From contig NZ_AUBC01000001.1 of assembly GCF_000429045.1 (NCBI RefSeq), forward strand, positions 3,744 through 67,743: a stretch of 64,000 bases of DNA, written 5' to 3'. The DNA is from Salinarimonas rosea DSM 21201. GTDB lineage: Bacteria; Pseudomonadota; Alphaproteobacteria; Rhizobiales; Beijerinckiaceae. A program made the position numbers and the translations under genes. Position 1 is the stretch's first letter. Each line of letters opens with the position of its first letter. Positions 21,236-29,859 of this stretch are shown here, piece after piece. The notes under the pieces were generated by a model that worked only from the letters and a program-made list of their open reading frames with translations, was not told the origin of the DNA and ran no database searches.

Positions 21236-22612
21236 TCACCACCTCTTCTCGAATCGCTTGCGCAGGATGATGGCGAGCGTGTTCAGGCTCAGCAGCAGGG
21301 CGAGGAGCACGATGATCGCCGCCGACGTGCGGGCCTCGAAGAAGTTCCGCAGCTCGTTACCCTGCCAGAGATAGATCTGGACCGGCAAGGCGGTCGAGGA
21401 GTCCATCGGCGACGTCGGGATCTGCGCGACGAACGCGCTCATGCCGATGAGCAGCAGAGGCGCCGTCTCGCCGAGCGCCTGGGCGACGCCGATGATGGCT
21501 CCCGTCAGGATACCCGGGATCGCGAGCGGCAGCACGTGGTGCGCCACCGTCTGCACCTTGGAGGCGCCGAGACCGATCGCGGCCTGCCGGATCGAGGGCG
21601 GGATCGCGCGCAGCGTCGAGCGGGTGGCGATGATGATCGTGGGCAGCGTCATCAGCGTCAGCACGAGGCCGCCGACCAGCGGCGCCGACAGCGGCAGCCG
21701 GAACCAGTTGATGAACACCGCCGCCCCGAGCAGGCCGAACACGATCGACGGCACCGCGGCGAGGTTGTTGATGTTCACCTCGATGAAGTCGGTGAAGCGG
21801 TTCCTCGGCGCGAATTCCTCGAGGTAGATCGCGGCCGCGACCCCGATCGGGACCGAGAGGACGATGACGATCAGCATCATGAACAGCGAGCCGACGAAGG
21901 CGCCCGCGAGGCCCGCCGAGGCCGGGGACGAGCGCGAGTCGACGTTGAACAGGAGCGCGCTCGCGAATTCCTGCGTCAGCACGCCCTGCTCCAGCAGGAG
22001 CTCGATCCAGGCCCGCTGGTCGCTGGTGAGCGGCAGGCGATCGTCCGGCAGGCTGCGGTCGATGTTGCCCTTCACCCAGACGTCGACGTTCGCGTCGGCG
22101 AGACCCTGGAAGACGATCGTCTCCCCGATCAGGCCGGGGTCCTCCTGGACGAGGGCGCGCAGCTCGAAGCGCTCGTTGGAGGCGATCAGCCCCTCGACCG
22201 CGCGCCCGCTGTCGGCCGCCTCCGGCGGCAGGTAGGCCAGGAGCGCGTTGCGCAGGACGCGCCCCCAGTTGGTCCGCGCGAGCGCGGTCTGCCAGCCGAG
22301 GAAGGCCTCCTCGTACTCCGCCTGGTTGGCGAAGGCGGATCGCTCGGGCGCCGGGGGCACGTCGACGATCTCGGGATCGACGAAGACCTCCAGCGTCAAC
22401 GTCGCCTGCCAGAACGCCGGCAGGCCCCTGGTGAGGATCGTCGCGAAGAGCAGCGCGACGAGCCCGAGGCCGACGATCACGGCGGCGAGGCCGAGCAGCC
22501 GGAAGCGGGTCTCGGCCGCGCGCCGGCGCGCGAGCGACGCCTGGACTCGCCGGGTCGTCGGGCTCGCGGCGCGCGCGGCGCCGGTCGTCGTGTCTGCGGT
22601 GCCGGTGGCCAT
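21236..22612 (-). CDS. pstA: Phosphate ABC transporter permease PstA
   Basis: This inner-membrane subunit has 458 residues, well above the roughly 300 of enterobacterial PstA. One membrane segment near residues 40-62 is followed by an insertion of about 190 residues (to about 245), probably periplasmic, as in the alphaproteobacterial long form. The usual permease core comes after it, with [21 protein letters not shown] as the ATPase-contact loop. The start at 22612 is chosen because GGGAAG precedes it; an ATG at 22627 overlaps the pstC stop and is a possible alternative. Confidence 0.92.
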   Translation of the reverse strand: MATGTADTTTGAARAASPTTRRVQASLARRRAAETRFRLLGLAAVIVGLGLVALLFATILTRGLPAFWQATLTLEVFVDPEIVDVPPAPERSAFANQAEYEEAFLGWQTALARTNWGRVLRNALLAYLPPEAADSGRAVEGLIASNERFELRALVQEDPGLIGETIVFQGLADANVDVWVKGNIDRSLPDDRLPLTSDQRAWIELLLEQGVLTQEFASALLFNVDSRSSPASAGLAGAFVGSLFMMLIVIVLSVPIGVAAAIYLEEFAPRNRFTDFIEVNINNLAAVPSIVFGLLGAAVFINWFRLPLSAPLVGGLVLTLMTLPTIIIATRSTLRAIPPSIRQAAIGLGASKVQTVAHHVLPLAIPGILTGAIIGVAQALGETAPLLLIGMSAFVAQIPTSPMDSSTALPVQIYLWQGNELRNFFEARTSAAIIVLLALLLSLNTLAIILRKRFEKRW

Positions 22613-22623
22613 GTCCGCTTCCC

Positions 22624-24000
22624 TCATTCGTATTGTTCGCGGAACCTGCGCACGATGTAGAGCGCGAGCACGTTCAGCCCGAGCGTCAGCACGAACAGGG
22701 TCAGGCCGAGCGCGAAGGCGACGAGCGACTGCGGGCTCGCGAAATCGATGTCGCCGGTGAGCTGCTTCACGATCGTCACCGTCACGGTCGAGACCGACTC
22801 GAACGGGTTGGGCTGGAGCACGGGCGCGTTGCCGGCCGCGAGGACCACGATCATCGTCTCGCCGATCGCCCGCGACACGGCGAGCAGGAAGGCGCCGACG
22901 ATGCCGGGGAGGGCCGCCGGCAGCACGACGCGCTTGATCGTCTCCGACCGGGTCGCGCCGAGGCCGAGCGAGCCGTCCCGCATGGTGCGCGGCACCTGCG
23001 TGATGATGTCGTCGGACAGCGACGAGATGAAGGGGATGATCATGATCCCCATCACCACGCCCGCCGTCAGCGCGGAGGTCGCGCGGATGTCGAGCCCGAC
23101 CAGCGCCCCGGCGTTGGAGAGGGCCGGGCCGGCGATCGTCAGCGCGAAGAACCCGTAGACGATGGTGGGGATGCCGGCGAGGATCTCGATCAACGGCTTC
23201 GCGACGGCGCGCAGCCTCGCCGGCGCGTACTCCGCCATGTAGATCGCGATCATCAGGCCGACGGGGAGCGAGACCAGCATCGCGATCGCCGCGATCAGCA
23301 CGGTGCCCCACAAGAGCGGCAGGAGCCCGTACCCGTCCGCGCTGCCGGCGCCGACCGTGACGAAGCGGGGGTTCCAGACGGTGCCGAAGAAGAAGTCGAT
23401 CGGGCTGACGTAGCTGAAGAAGCGCAGCGTCTCGCCCACCAGCGAGAGCACGATGCCGACCGTGGTCAGGATCGCCACCGTGGAGCAGGCGATCAGCAGG
23501 GTCCTGACGACGGTCTCGACCTCGTTGCGGGCGCGCAGGCTCGGGGAGATCCGGCGCAGGGCGAAGACGAGGCCCGCGGCGGCCGCGGCGGCGACGCCGG
23601 CGACGAGCGCGAGGTCGCGGGTCGTCTGGAGCGTGCGCAGGCGCTCGGCGGCGGAGACCTCGTACGCCGCAGGCTCGCCCAGCACGCCGAAACCGGAGGC
23701 GAGCGCCTGGATCCGCTGCATCACGGTGAGCAGCTCGGCCTGCGGCAGCGCCAGGACGTCCGCCGGCAGCGCGCCCATCACGAGGGATCGAACGACCGCG
23801 TCGCCGAAGAGCGCGAAGAGCAGGATGACCGCGAGCGCCGGTATGCCGAGCCACAGCGCCACCAGCATGCCGTAATGGCCCGGCAGCGAGTGCAGCTTCG
23901 AGGCGCTCGCGACGGCGGCCCGGCGGCTGGCCTGGGTCCCGAACCGATACGCGAACCCCATCGCGACGAGCACGATGATCGCGAGCCAGACAGTGTTCAT
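22624..24000 (-). CDS. pstC: Phosphate ABC transporter permease PstC
   Basis: This is the second inner-membrane subunit of the phosphate importer. The 458-residue protein is longer than the enterobacterial form. An N-terminal membrane segment (NTVWLAIIVLVAMGFAYRF), a second near residue 50 and an intervening soluble region precede the permease core (about 190-455). The core has the contact loop GATRSETIKRVVLPAALPGIV. It is followed directly by pstA. The 110-bp gap from pstS shows no clear hairpin with a T-run. Confidence 0.93.
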   Translation of the reverse strand: MNTVWLAIIVLVAMGFAYRFGTQASRRAAVASASKLHSLPGHYGMLVALWLGIPALAVILLFALFGDAVVRSLVMGALPADVLALPQAELLTVMQRIQALASGFGVLGEPAAYEVSAAERLRTLQTTRDLALVAGVAAAAAAGLVFALRRISPSLRARNEVETVVRTLLIACSTVAILTTVGIVLSLVGETLRFFSYVSPIDFFFGTVWNPRFVTVGAGSADGYGLLPLLWGTVLIAAIAMLVSLPVGLMIAIYMAEYAPARLRAVAKPLIEILAGIPTIVYGFFALTIAGPALSNAGALVGLDIRATSALTAGVVMGIMIIPFISSLSDDIITQVPRTMRDGSLGLGATRSETIKRVVLPAALPGIVGAFLLAVSRAIGETMIVVLAAGNAPVLQPNPFESVSTVTVTIVKQLTGDIDFASPQSLVAFALGLTLFVLTLGLNVLALYIVRRFREQYE

Positions 24001-24111
24001 GTCCCCGGTCCCCGACGGCGAGACGTCGCCGCGTCTTGCGCTGCGCGGCTGTGAAAATCAAGGTGCGGGCGCCGGGGGCGAGCCCCGGCGTCCGCCGTCA
24101 CGCGGTCGCGA

Positions 24112-25146
24112 TCAGAGCGCCTCGCGCTCCTCGACGATGCGGATCGCCTCCTCGCGCTGCTCGTCCGAGAGCGGGATCAGGCCCGCCTCGACGAGCACGC
24201 CCTCGGGGCCGGCCATCTCGTCGGAGAGGAAGTACGTGGCGTACTCCTCGATGCCCGGGATGACGCCCATGTGCTCGCCCTTGAGGTAGAAGAACAGCGG
24301 GCGGGAGACCGGGTAGTCGCCGGAGCCGATCGTCTCGAGCGACGGGACGACGCCGTTCACGGTGGCGACCTTCAGGCGGTCGCGGTTCTGGTCGTAGAAC
24401 GACAGGCCGAACACGCCCATCGCCTGCGGCTGGGCCTCGAGGCGGGCGAGCGTCTCGGTGTAGTCGCCGGCGATCTCGATCACGCGGCCGTCCTGGCGGA
24501 AGCCGAGGCAGGCCTCCTCGGCGGCCTCCTCCTCCATCGACGTGATGACGTCGAAGGTCTCGCAGCCCGGGAGCACGACGCGCTCCTCGAACACCTCGCG
24601 GGTGCCGTGGTTCGACGCCGGGATGGCGACGACGATGTCCTGCTCCGGCAGGCTGTCGTCGATCTGGTTCCAGGTCGTGTAGGGATTGTCGACGAGCGCG
24701 CCGTCGACCGGCACCTTCGCGGCGAGCGCCTGGAAGACGTGCTCGGGCGCCAGGTCGAAGGTGCCCTCCTGCGACTGGTTGGTCGCGAAGACGATGCCGT
24801 CGAAGCCGAAGCGCACGGGGATGATCTGCTCGACGCCGGCGGCGGCGCAGGCCTCGACCTCGCCGTCACGGATCGGGCGCGAGGAGTTCGCGATGTCGAT
24901 CGTGTTCTCGCCGACGCCCTGGCAGAACTGGCGCAGGCCGCCCGAGGACCCGCCCGAGCCGACGACCGGGGTGTTGAACTGCGGGAAGGCGTTGCCGAAC
25001 TCCTCGGCCACGATGCTGGCGAAGGGCAGCACGGTGGAGGAGCCCGCGATCTGGATCGTGTCGCGGGTCTGCGCCTGGGCCGAACCGGCGGCGAGGACGC
25101 CGGCGGCCGCGATGGCGAGCGCGCTCGTAAGGGTCATGAGCTTCAC
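24112..25146 (-). CDS. pstS: Phosphate-binding periplasmic protein PstS
   Basis: This high-affinity receptor delivers phosphate to PstCAB. The 344-residue precursor has a signal peptide (to about residue 27, ASAQA/AQTRD) followed by QIAGSSTVLPFASIVAEEF and the phosphate-binding GSGGSSGG loop. DIANSSRPI is also characteristic. A GTG start at 25146 is chosen because CAGGGAG lies seven bases before it; an ATG three codons later is the alternative. The Pho box about 124 bp upstream should drive the whole pstSCAB-phoU-phoB run. Confidence 0.93.
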   Translation of the reverse strand: MKLMTLTSALAIAAAGVLAAGSAQAQTRDTIQIAGSSTVLPFASIVAEEFGNAFPQFNTPVVGSGGSSGGLRQFCQGVGENTIDIANSSRPIRDGEVEACAAAGVEQIIPVRFGFDGIVFATNQSQEGTFDLAPEHVFQALAAKVPVDGALVDNPYTTWNQIDDSLPEQDIVVAIPASNHGTREVFEERVVLPGCETFDVITSMEEEAAEEACLGFRQDGRVIEIAGDYTETLARLEAQPQAMGVFGLSFYDQNRDRLKVATVNGVVPSLETIGSGDYPVSRPLFFYLKGEHMGVIPGIEEYATYFLSDEMAGPEGVLVEAGLIPLSDEQREEAIRIVEEREAL

Positions 25147-25269
25147 GGGTAGTCTCCCTGCGATTCTGTCGTGTGTCGCCGGCCGCGCCCGACCTCGTCG
25201 GGGGTGCGGTGCGCTGCATCGGGGGGCCGTGCGCCGCTCCCGAGACGCGGCGGACCGTAGGGGCGTTCT

Positions 25270-25287
25270 ACGACACTCCGATGACAT
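25270..25287 (-). promoter_or_regulatory. Pho box (PhoB-binding site) upstream of pstS
   Basis: On the minus strand ATGTCAT-CGGA-GTGTCGT matches two CTGTCAT half-sites separated by four bases at 11 of 14 positions. The spacing of the direct repeats is exactly that of a Pho box. It lies about 124 bp before the pstS start, leaving room for a promoter and leader. Confidence 0.75.
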
Positions 25288-25351
25288 CCGCCGACGCGCC
25301 GAGCCGGGTGCCGCGCCGTCCGGCCGAGGGTTGAGCCTTGCCGCAACACGG

Positions 25352-25386
25352 AAAAAACGGCCCGCGGCAGATCCGCCCCGGGCCGT
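25352..25386 (-). terminator. Intrinsic terminator downstream of msrB
   Basis: On the minus strand ACGGCCCG and CGGGCCGT form an 8-bp stem followed by a run of six T. It lies about 100 bp after the msrB stop and just upstream of the Pho box, so it insulates the phosphate operon from msrB transcription. Confidence 0.8.
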
Positions 25387-25487
25387 CGCACGACGGCTTT
25401 CTTGTCATGATGGCAGCGAAAAGGCACCGTCGCTGCAACCGAGGACCTTTCGCCGCGCTGTGAGGCACCACTCGGCCGGTGGCGTCC

Positions 25488-26048
25488 TCAGCCCGTCGCC
25501 TCGTCGGCCGCCACGAAGCGCAGGGCGACGCCGTTGTTGCAGTAGCGCAGGCCCGTCGGCGGCGGGCCGTCCTTGAAGACGTGGCCCTGGTGCCCGCCGC
25601 AGCGCGCGCAATGATACTCCGTGCGCGGCAGGATCAGCTTGAAGTCGCGCCTGGTCTCGACCGCGCCCTCGATCGTGTCGAAGAAGGACGGCCAGCCGGT
25701 TCCGGAGTCGAACTTCATGTCCGACGTGAAGAGCGGCAGGTCGCAGCCGGCGCAGTGGAACGTGCCCGTCCGGTACTCCGCGTCGAGCGGGCTCGTGCCC
25801 GCGCGCTCGGTACCTTCCTTGCGCAGCACGTGGAATTGCTCCGGCGTCAGGCGCTCGCGCCACTGCGCCTCGCTCAGGTTCCAGTCTCGGGTCTCGGCCA
25901 CGCTCACGGTCGATCCTCCCTCGCTCGCGGCGTCGGCGCCGCTCGTGTCGTCCCTGGTTCGCCCGACGCCTTCGCCGCATCCGGCGAGGGCGAGGGCCGC
26001 GACGCCGCCCAGGAACAGGCGGCGGCTCGGCGTGATGCTGTCGGTCAT
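25488..26048 (-). CDS. msrB: Exported methionine-R-sulfoxide reductase MsrB (Tat lipoprotein)
   Basis: MsrB reduces methionine-R-sulfoxide in proteins. The 186-residue product has a twin-arginine signal (SRRLFLGGVAALALAGC) ending in a lipobox cysteine, so it should be exported folded and anchored in an envelope membrane. The catalytic domain shows the zinc cysteine pairs CAGC and CARC, the GTGWPSF segment and RYCNNG-VALRF with the reactive cysteine. It therefore resembles envelope MsrB proteins that repair oxidised methionines outside the cytoplasm. The start at 26048 keeps the Tat motif near the N-terminus; an ATG at 26057 is equally possible. No msrA is adjacent. Confidence 0.9.
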   Translation of the reverse strand: MTDSITPSRRLFLGGVAALALAGCGEGVGRTRDDTSGADAASEGGSTVSVAETRDWNLSEAQWRERLTPEQFHVLRKEGTERAGTSPLDAEYRTGTFHCAGCDLPLFTSDMKFDSGTGWPSFFDTIEGAVETRRDFKLILPRTEYHCARCGGHQGHVFKDGPPPTGLRYCNNGVALRFVAADEATG

Positions 26049-26151
26049 GGGCGTCATATGGCGGCCGCGCGGGGCACGGCAAGCCGACGGCACCCGCTTC
26101 GACGAAACACGCCCCCCGCTGCCACGTTGTCGACCCCGGAGGTGACCCACC

Positions 26152-27282
26152 GTGACAGGACTCGTGCCCCGCATCGACCGACGGCTCGCGCGCGATCTCG
26201 CCCGCGTCGGCCTGCAGACCGGCGCGGCGGTGACGCTCGTCTACCTCGTCATGCGCTGGTACGGCATCGACCATCTCTCCTGGGCCATCATCTCCGCGCT
26301 CTTCTCGATCCGGCTCGCATCCGACTCGACGGTCTCGGTCGGCGTGTACCGCGTGATCGCCGCCCTGGTCGGCACGGCGCTGGGGCTCTCGACCGTCGTT
26401 CTCTTCGCCGACCTGCTGCCGGGAAGCTGGCCGATCCTCGCTTCCGTGGTCACCGCGAGCGTCGTCGCGAACCTGGCGACGACGCTCTGGCCGAACCTCA
26501 ACTACATCGCCGTCGCCGCCGCCATCGTGGCGCTCAACGCGAACGCCGAAATCCTGGAGTCGCTCGAGCGCGCGCTCGCCATCATGATCGGCTCGGTGGG
26601 CGCGGCGCTGGCCTCCGCGATCGTCTGGCCGGAGACGGCCCGCGCACGCGCCGTGCGCAACATCGCCTACGCGCTGGACGATTGCCGGCGGCTCGTCGAC
26701 TCGTCGCTGTCGGGCCTCGCCGGGGCCGATGCGGAGGACACGCGGCGCATCGACCAGGATTTCCAGCGCCACATCGGCACCGCCCGCGAGATCGCGGGGG
26801 ACGCGCGCTTCGAGCGGCGGCTCGCCGGAGGCCACTCGCTGGCCGAAGGGCTGATCGCCATCGAGCGGCTGTGGCACGCGACCATCGTCCTCGATCGCGC
26901 GGCCGAGGAGCGGCGGTCGAGCTTCCGGCGCGACGACCTGGGCGGCGTGCACCTCGACATCGACCGGGTGCGCCGGGAGGTCGCCGGCTACCTCGGTGAT
27001 CTCGTCGCGCATCTGCACGGGCGGGCCGGCGAGCCGCCGAGGGCCGAGCCCGTGATGGGCTGCCTTCGCGAGGCGGAGGACTCGCTGCGCCGCTCGCCGA
27101 CCGAGACGTCGCTCACCGACGACGCCGACCGCGAGCGGGCCGTGTCGGCGCTGCGCTTCGGCGTCGACGAGCTGCGCAAGAACATCGGCGAGATCGCCGA
27201 CCTCGTCGCGCCGGGACGCGAGGCGCTGCAGCGCGGGGACCAGGACGGCGCGCCCGCGGCCCGGGAGGATCGCGCCGCGTGA
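26152..27282 (+). CDS. FUSC-family (aromatic acid exporter-like) membrane protein
   Basis: The 376-residue product has an N-terminal membrane domain of four to six hydrophobic segments (about residues 20-160). It shows WAIISALFSIRLASDSTVSVG and RVIAALVGTALG, as in the FUSC/aromatic-acid-exporter (AaeB-like) family. A long soluble helical region follows, with repeated charged helices (about 165-350). Full-length exporters are often twice this size, so this is a short single-module form. The start is a GTG at 26152 with GGAGGTG seven bases upstream. Substrate is unknown. It is divergent from msrB, with about 100 bp between. Confidence 0.7.
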   Translation: MTGLVPRIDRRLARDLARVGLQTGAAVTLVYLVMRWYGIDHLSWAIISALFSIRLASDSTVSVGVYRVIAALVGTALGLSTVVLFADLLPGSWPILASVVTASVVANLATTLWPNLNYIAVAAAIVALNANAEILESLERALAIMIGSVGAALASAIVWPETARARAVRNIAYALDDCRRLVDSSLSGLAGADAEDTRRIDQDFQRHIGTAREIAGDARFERRLAGGHSLAEGLIAIERLWHATIVLDRAAEERRSSFRRDDLGGVHLDIDRVRREVAGYLGDLVAHLHGRAGEPPRAEPVMGCLREAEDSLRRSPTETSLTDDADRERAVSALRFGVDELRKNIGEIADLVAPGREALQRGDQDGAPAAREDRAA

Positions 27283-27341
27283 GGCTCCTCGTCCCGGGCC
27301 CGCCGAAGGCAGGCGGCATACAACACTTAATTACAAGATGA

Positions 27342-27371
27342 TTGACATCTCTCGGCTGTGTGGCGCAAGAT
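27342..27371 (+). promoter_or_regulatory. Possible sigma70-type promoter of the bacA-like operon
   Basis: A perfect TTGACA (27342-27347) is followed after 17-18 bp by a weak -10 (CAAGAT). The surrounding stretch (TTAATTACAAGATGATT) is markedly AT-rich for this genome. It lies about 30 bp before the translation start. Confidence 0.4.
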
Positions 27372-27399
27372 CGGCAGTGTAACAACCGAGGATGACGCG

Positions 27400-27942
27400 A
27401 TGCTCGATCGCACCCGTATAACCACGATCCATACCCTCGGGCCCTCCGGCACGAACTGCGAGGCCGCGGCCGCCCATTATGCAGAGGCCCACGGCCTCGT
27501 GGCCGAGGTCGTCCTCCACCGCACCCTCGAGGAGGCGATGGTCCTCGTGCTGGAGGATCCGGGCGCCGCGCTCCTGGGCTGCGTGGTCTATCCGGACCTG
27601 CACGGGCTCGTCTTCCCCTACCTCGACCGGATGACGCTCGCGGACCAGTTCCTGTTCGACACGTTCCCGATGGTGCTCGCCGCCCGCTCCGCGAACGGCG
27701 CGGTCGCCCTCGTCGCCACGCACCCCGCGCCTCGCGCGCTGGTGCCGGCGGAGCACGAGGTCCGGCTCGTCACGAGCAACGCGGAGGCGGCGCGGCTGTG
27801 TGCCGCGGGCGAGGTGGACGCCTGCATCACGACGGCAGTCGCGGCCGAGCGCAACGGCCTCGTCGTCCTGCGCGATCACGGACCCGTGCCGATGGGGTTC
27901 ACGATCCACACGCATCGTGCGCTCGCGAGGCGTGCGGCATGA
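27400..27942 (+). CDS. BacA-like prephenate decarboxylase
   Basis: The 180-residue product matches the BacA family of non-aromatising prephenate decarboxylases, known from bacilysin biosynthesis. These turn prephenate into dihydro-4-hydroxyphenylpyruvate. Characteristic segments are HTLGPSGTNCEAAA (residues 10-23), LLGCVVYPDLHGLVFPYL, a short ATHPAPRALVP block, VNSN-like LVTSNAEAA, DACITTAVAAE and GPVPMGFTIH at the C-terminus. The fold relates to the catalytic domain of prephenate dehydratase. The start at 27400 follows GAGGA by seven to eight bases. The stop overlaps the next gene by four bases. No BacB, BacF or ATP-grasp ligase lies nearby, so the end product is probably not bacilysin itself. 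Confidence 0.82.
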   Translation: MLDRTRITTIHTLGPSGTNCEAAAAHYAEAHGLVAEVVLHRTLEEAMVLVLEDPGAALLGCVVYPDLHGLVFPYLDRMTLADQFLFDTFPMVLAARSANGAVALVATHPAPRALVPAEHEVRLVTSNAEAARLCAAGEVDACITTAVAAERNGLVVLRDHGPVPMGFTIHTHRALARRAA

Positions 27943-29195
27943 TCGGCGAGCTCGTCGCGACGACGCGGCGCGTGGCGGCCGCGCAGGCGGCCGACGGCTC
28001 GCTGCCGAGCGACGCCGAGGGGGCGCAGGCGCGCGCCCTGCTGGCGGACGCCGCCGCGCAGGCCGCACGCCTGGCACGGCGTATCGGCGCATCCGCCCAG
28101 GCGGACGCGATCGTCGCCGACACCGCCGACTGGCTCGCGGCCGGCGCGCGCGGGAAGCCGGACTTCGGGCGCACCCGCGACGCGATGCGGGCGCCCGACG
28201 AGGGCGCACCGTTCTTCTTCTTCGGCCCGCTGCGCCTCGCCAACGGCGGGCGCGCCGGCCATCGCTTCGAGACGTTCCTGGCGATACGCGAGGAGCCCGC
28301 CGGAGCGGCGTACCAGACGCTGTACGAGACCTATCCCCACCCCAAGAACATCTGCCAGTCCGCGCACCTGGTCGCCGGCACCCCGGGGCTCGTGCGCGGC
28401 AACAACATCGTCTTCTTCCCCGAGAACATCGCCAGCGGGTCGCTGCCCGAACGGCAGCTCTACGCGTTGTTCTTCTTCAACAAGTTCAAGCGCATCTACG
28501 ACACGATCACCGTGCCGACGTGGGACGCGGTCGGCGTTCCCGGCGCGCTCGACGCCTCGCGGATCGACGATCCGCGCCGCGCCTACGAGGCGCGCTGCGT
28601 CTGGGGCTACCTCCACGACTATTTCCACCATCGGGGCACGCGCCCGTTCGACGAGCAGATTGGTCTCAAGACGCGCTGGTTCACGGGCCTGCTCGAGGAG
28701 CTCAAGGTGGACCTCGCGACCTACCGCGCCTGCCGTGCCGGCGGCATCCCCGAGGGGGACGTGGTCGCGGAGTTCATCCTGTTCGACCGCACGATGCGCT
28801 ACCCCGGCGAGCCCGACTGGTCGCGCAACTTCGATTCCGGAACGGGCCTCCTGCTCCTCGCCTACCTGCGCGAGGCCGGCGCGCTCCTGGTCGGGCGGGA
28901 CGGACGGCTCGCGATCGATCGCGGGGCGGTCGACGCGGCGGCCGCATCCTTCGTGGCGGAGGTGGAGGCCCTGGAGGCGGCCGGCGACGAGGCCTACCTC
29001 GCCGGCGCGGAGGCGATGGTGCGCCGCTTCCTCCCGGCGCCCGGCGACGGCGAGATCCGCTTCGGCGCGCCCGCCTTCCTGTGGGAGAGCGCTTTCGGGG
29101 CCCGGATCGGCGCCGCCCCGACGATCGAATTCGGCTTCGACGCGGCGGCCTGCGCACCGAAGCTGCGCGACACGGCGGCGTCTCTCGTCGCATGA
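27939..29195 (+). CDS. DUF6421 family protein
   Basis: This 418-residue protein resembles the uncharacterised DUF6421 family. Conserved-looking blocks are TYPHPKNICQSAHLVAGTPG, ALFFFNKFKRIYDTITVPTWDA, WGYLHDYFHHRGTRPFDEQI and KTRWFTGLLEELKVD. A further block is EFILFDRTMRYPGEPDW. The His cluster in HDYFHH and nearby acidic residues could bind a metal, which is inference. No signal peptide is seen. Its ATG lies inside the BacA-like stop, so the two proteins are coupled and probably act on the same metabolite. A LysE exporter follows 45 bp later. Confidence 0.75.
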   Translation: MIGELVATTRRVAAAQAADGSLPSDAEGAQARALLADAAAQAARLARRIGASAQADAIVADTADWLAAGARGKPDFGRTRDAMRAPDEGAPFFFFGPLRLANGGRAGHRFETFLAIREEPAGAAYQTLYETYPHPKNICQSAHLVAGTPGLVRGNNIVFFPENIASGSLPERQLYALFFFNKFKRIYDTITVPTWDAVGVPGALDASRIDDPRRAYEARCVWGYLHDYFHHRGTRPFDEQIGLKTRWFTGLLEELKVDLATYRACRAGGIPEGDVVAEFILFDRTMRYPGEPDWSRNFDSGTGLLLLAYLREAGALLVGRDGRLAIDRGAVDAAAASFVAEVEALEAAGDEAYLAGAEAMVRRFLPAPGDGEIRFGAPAFLWESAFGARIGAAPTIEFGFDAAACAPKLRDTAASLVA

Positions 29196-29240
29196 TGCGA
29201 TCGCGTCGTCGTCCATCGTCCCGAGCGGGCACCAACCACC

Positions 29241-29852
29241 ATGATCACCAGCACCTGGCTCGCCGCGATCCTCCTGTTCGCGCTCTCGACCTCGTTCTCG
29301 CCCGGACCGAACAACCTGCTTCTCGTCACGTCGGGGGCGAAGTTCGGCCTCGCCCGGACCTGGCGGCACATCCTCGGCATCGCGATCGGCTTTCCCGCGA
29401 TGGTCGTCATCGTCGGGCTGTTCCTCGGCGCCGTCTTCGAGCGGCAGCGCTGGCTGCACGACGCACTCGCGATCGTCGGCTCGGCGTACCTGCTCTACCT
29501 CACCTGGAAGATCCTGCTGGCGCGCGGGTCCGTCGAGCAGGGGGCGATGGGCGCCCCGATCGGCTTCGTCGAGGCGGCGCTGTTCCAGTGGGTCAACCCG
29601 AAGGCGTGGGTGATGGCGACGGGCGCGGTCGCGGCCTACACGACGAGCGCCGGCTTCGGGCTGGAGATCTCGCTCATCGCCACCGTGTTCGTCGTGGTCG
29701 GATTCGTCACCTCCACCATCTGGGCGGCCTTCGGGGAGCTGATCGCGCGGTTCCTGAGCACGCCGGCGAGGGTGCGGGTCTTCAACGTCGCGCTCGGCCT
29801 GATGCTGCTCGCGTCGATCCTCCCGATCCTCCTCGCGCGCGCCCCGACGTGA
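29241..29852 (+). CDS. LysE/RhtB-family amino acid exporter
   Basis: This 203-residue inner-membrane protein has about six hydrophobic segments. It shows the LysE/RhtB marks FSPGPNNLLLVTSGAKFG near residue 15 and QWVNPKAWVMATGAV near 115. Such proteins export amino acids or their analogues. It follows the DUF6421 gene by 45 bp in the same direction and likely exports the product of the BacA-like pathway, which is inferred from position. It converges with the alpha/beta hydrolase gene with seven bases between the stops. Confidence 0.88.
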   Translation: MITSTWLAAILLFALSTSFSPGPNNLLLVTSGAKFGLARTWRHILGIAIGFPAMVVIVGLFLGAVFERQRWLHDALAIVGSAYLLYLTWKILLARGSVEQGAMGAPIGFVEAALFQWVNPKAWVMATGAVAAYTTSAGFGLEISLIATVFVVVGFVTSTIWAAFGELIARFLSTPARVRVFNVALGLMLLASILPILLARAPT

Positions 29853-29859
29853 GCCGTTC

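Noticed and set aside
27400-29195. Bacilysin gene cluster
   Set aside because: Only the BacA-like gene is present. BacB, BacC, BacD, BacF and the bac exporter are not in the window.
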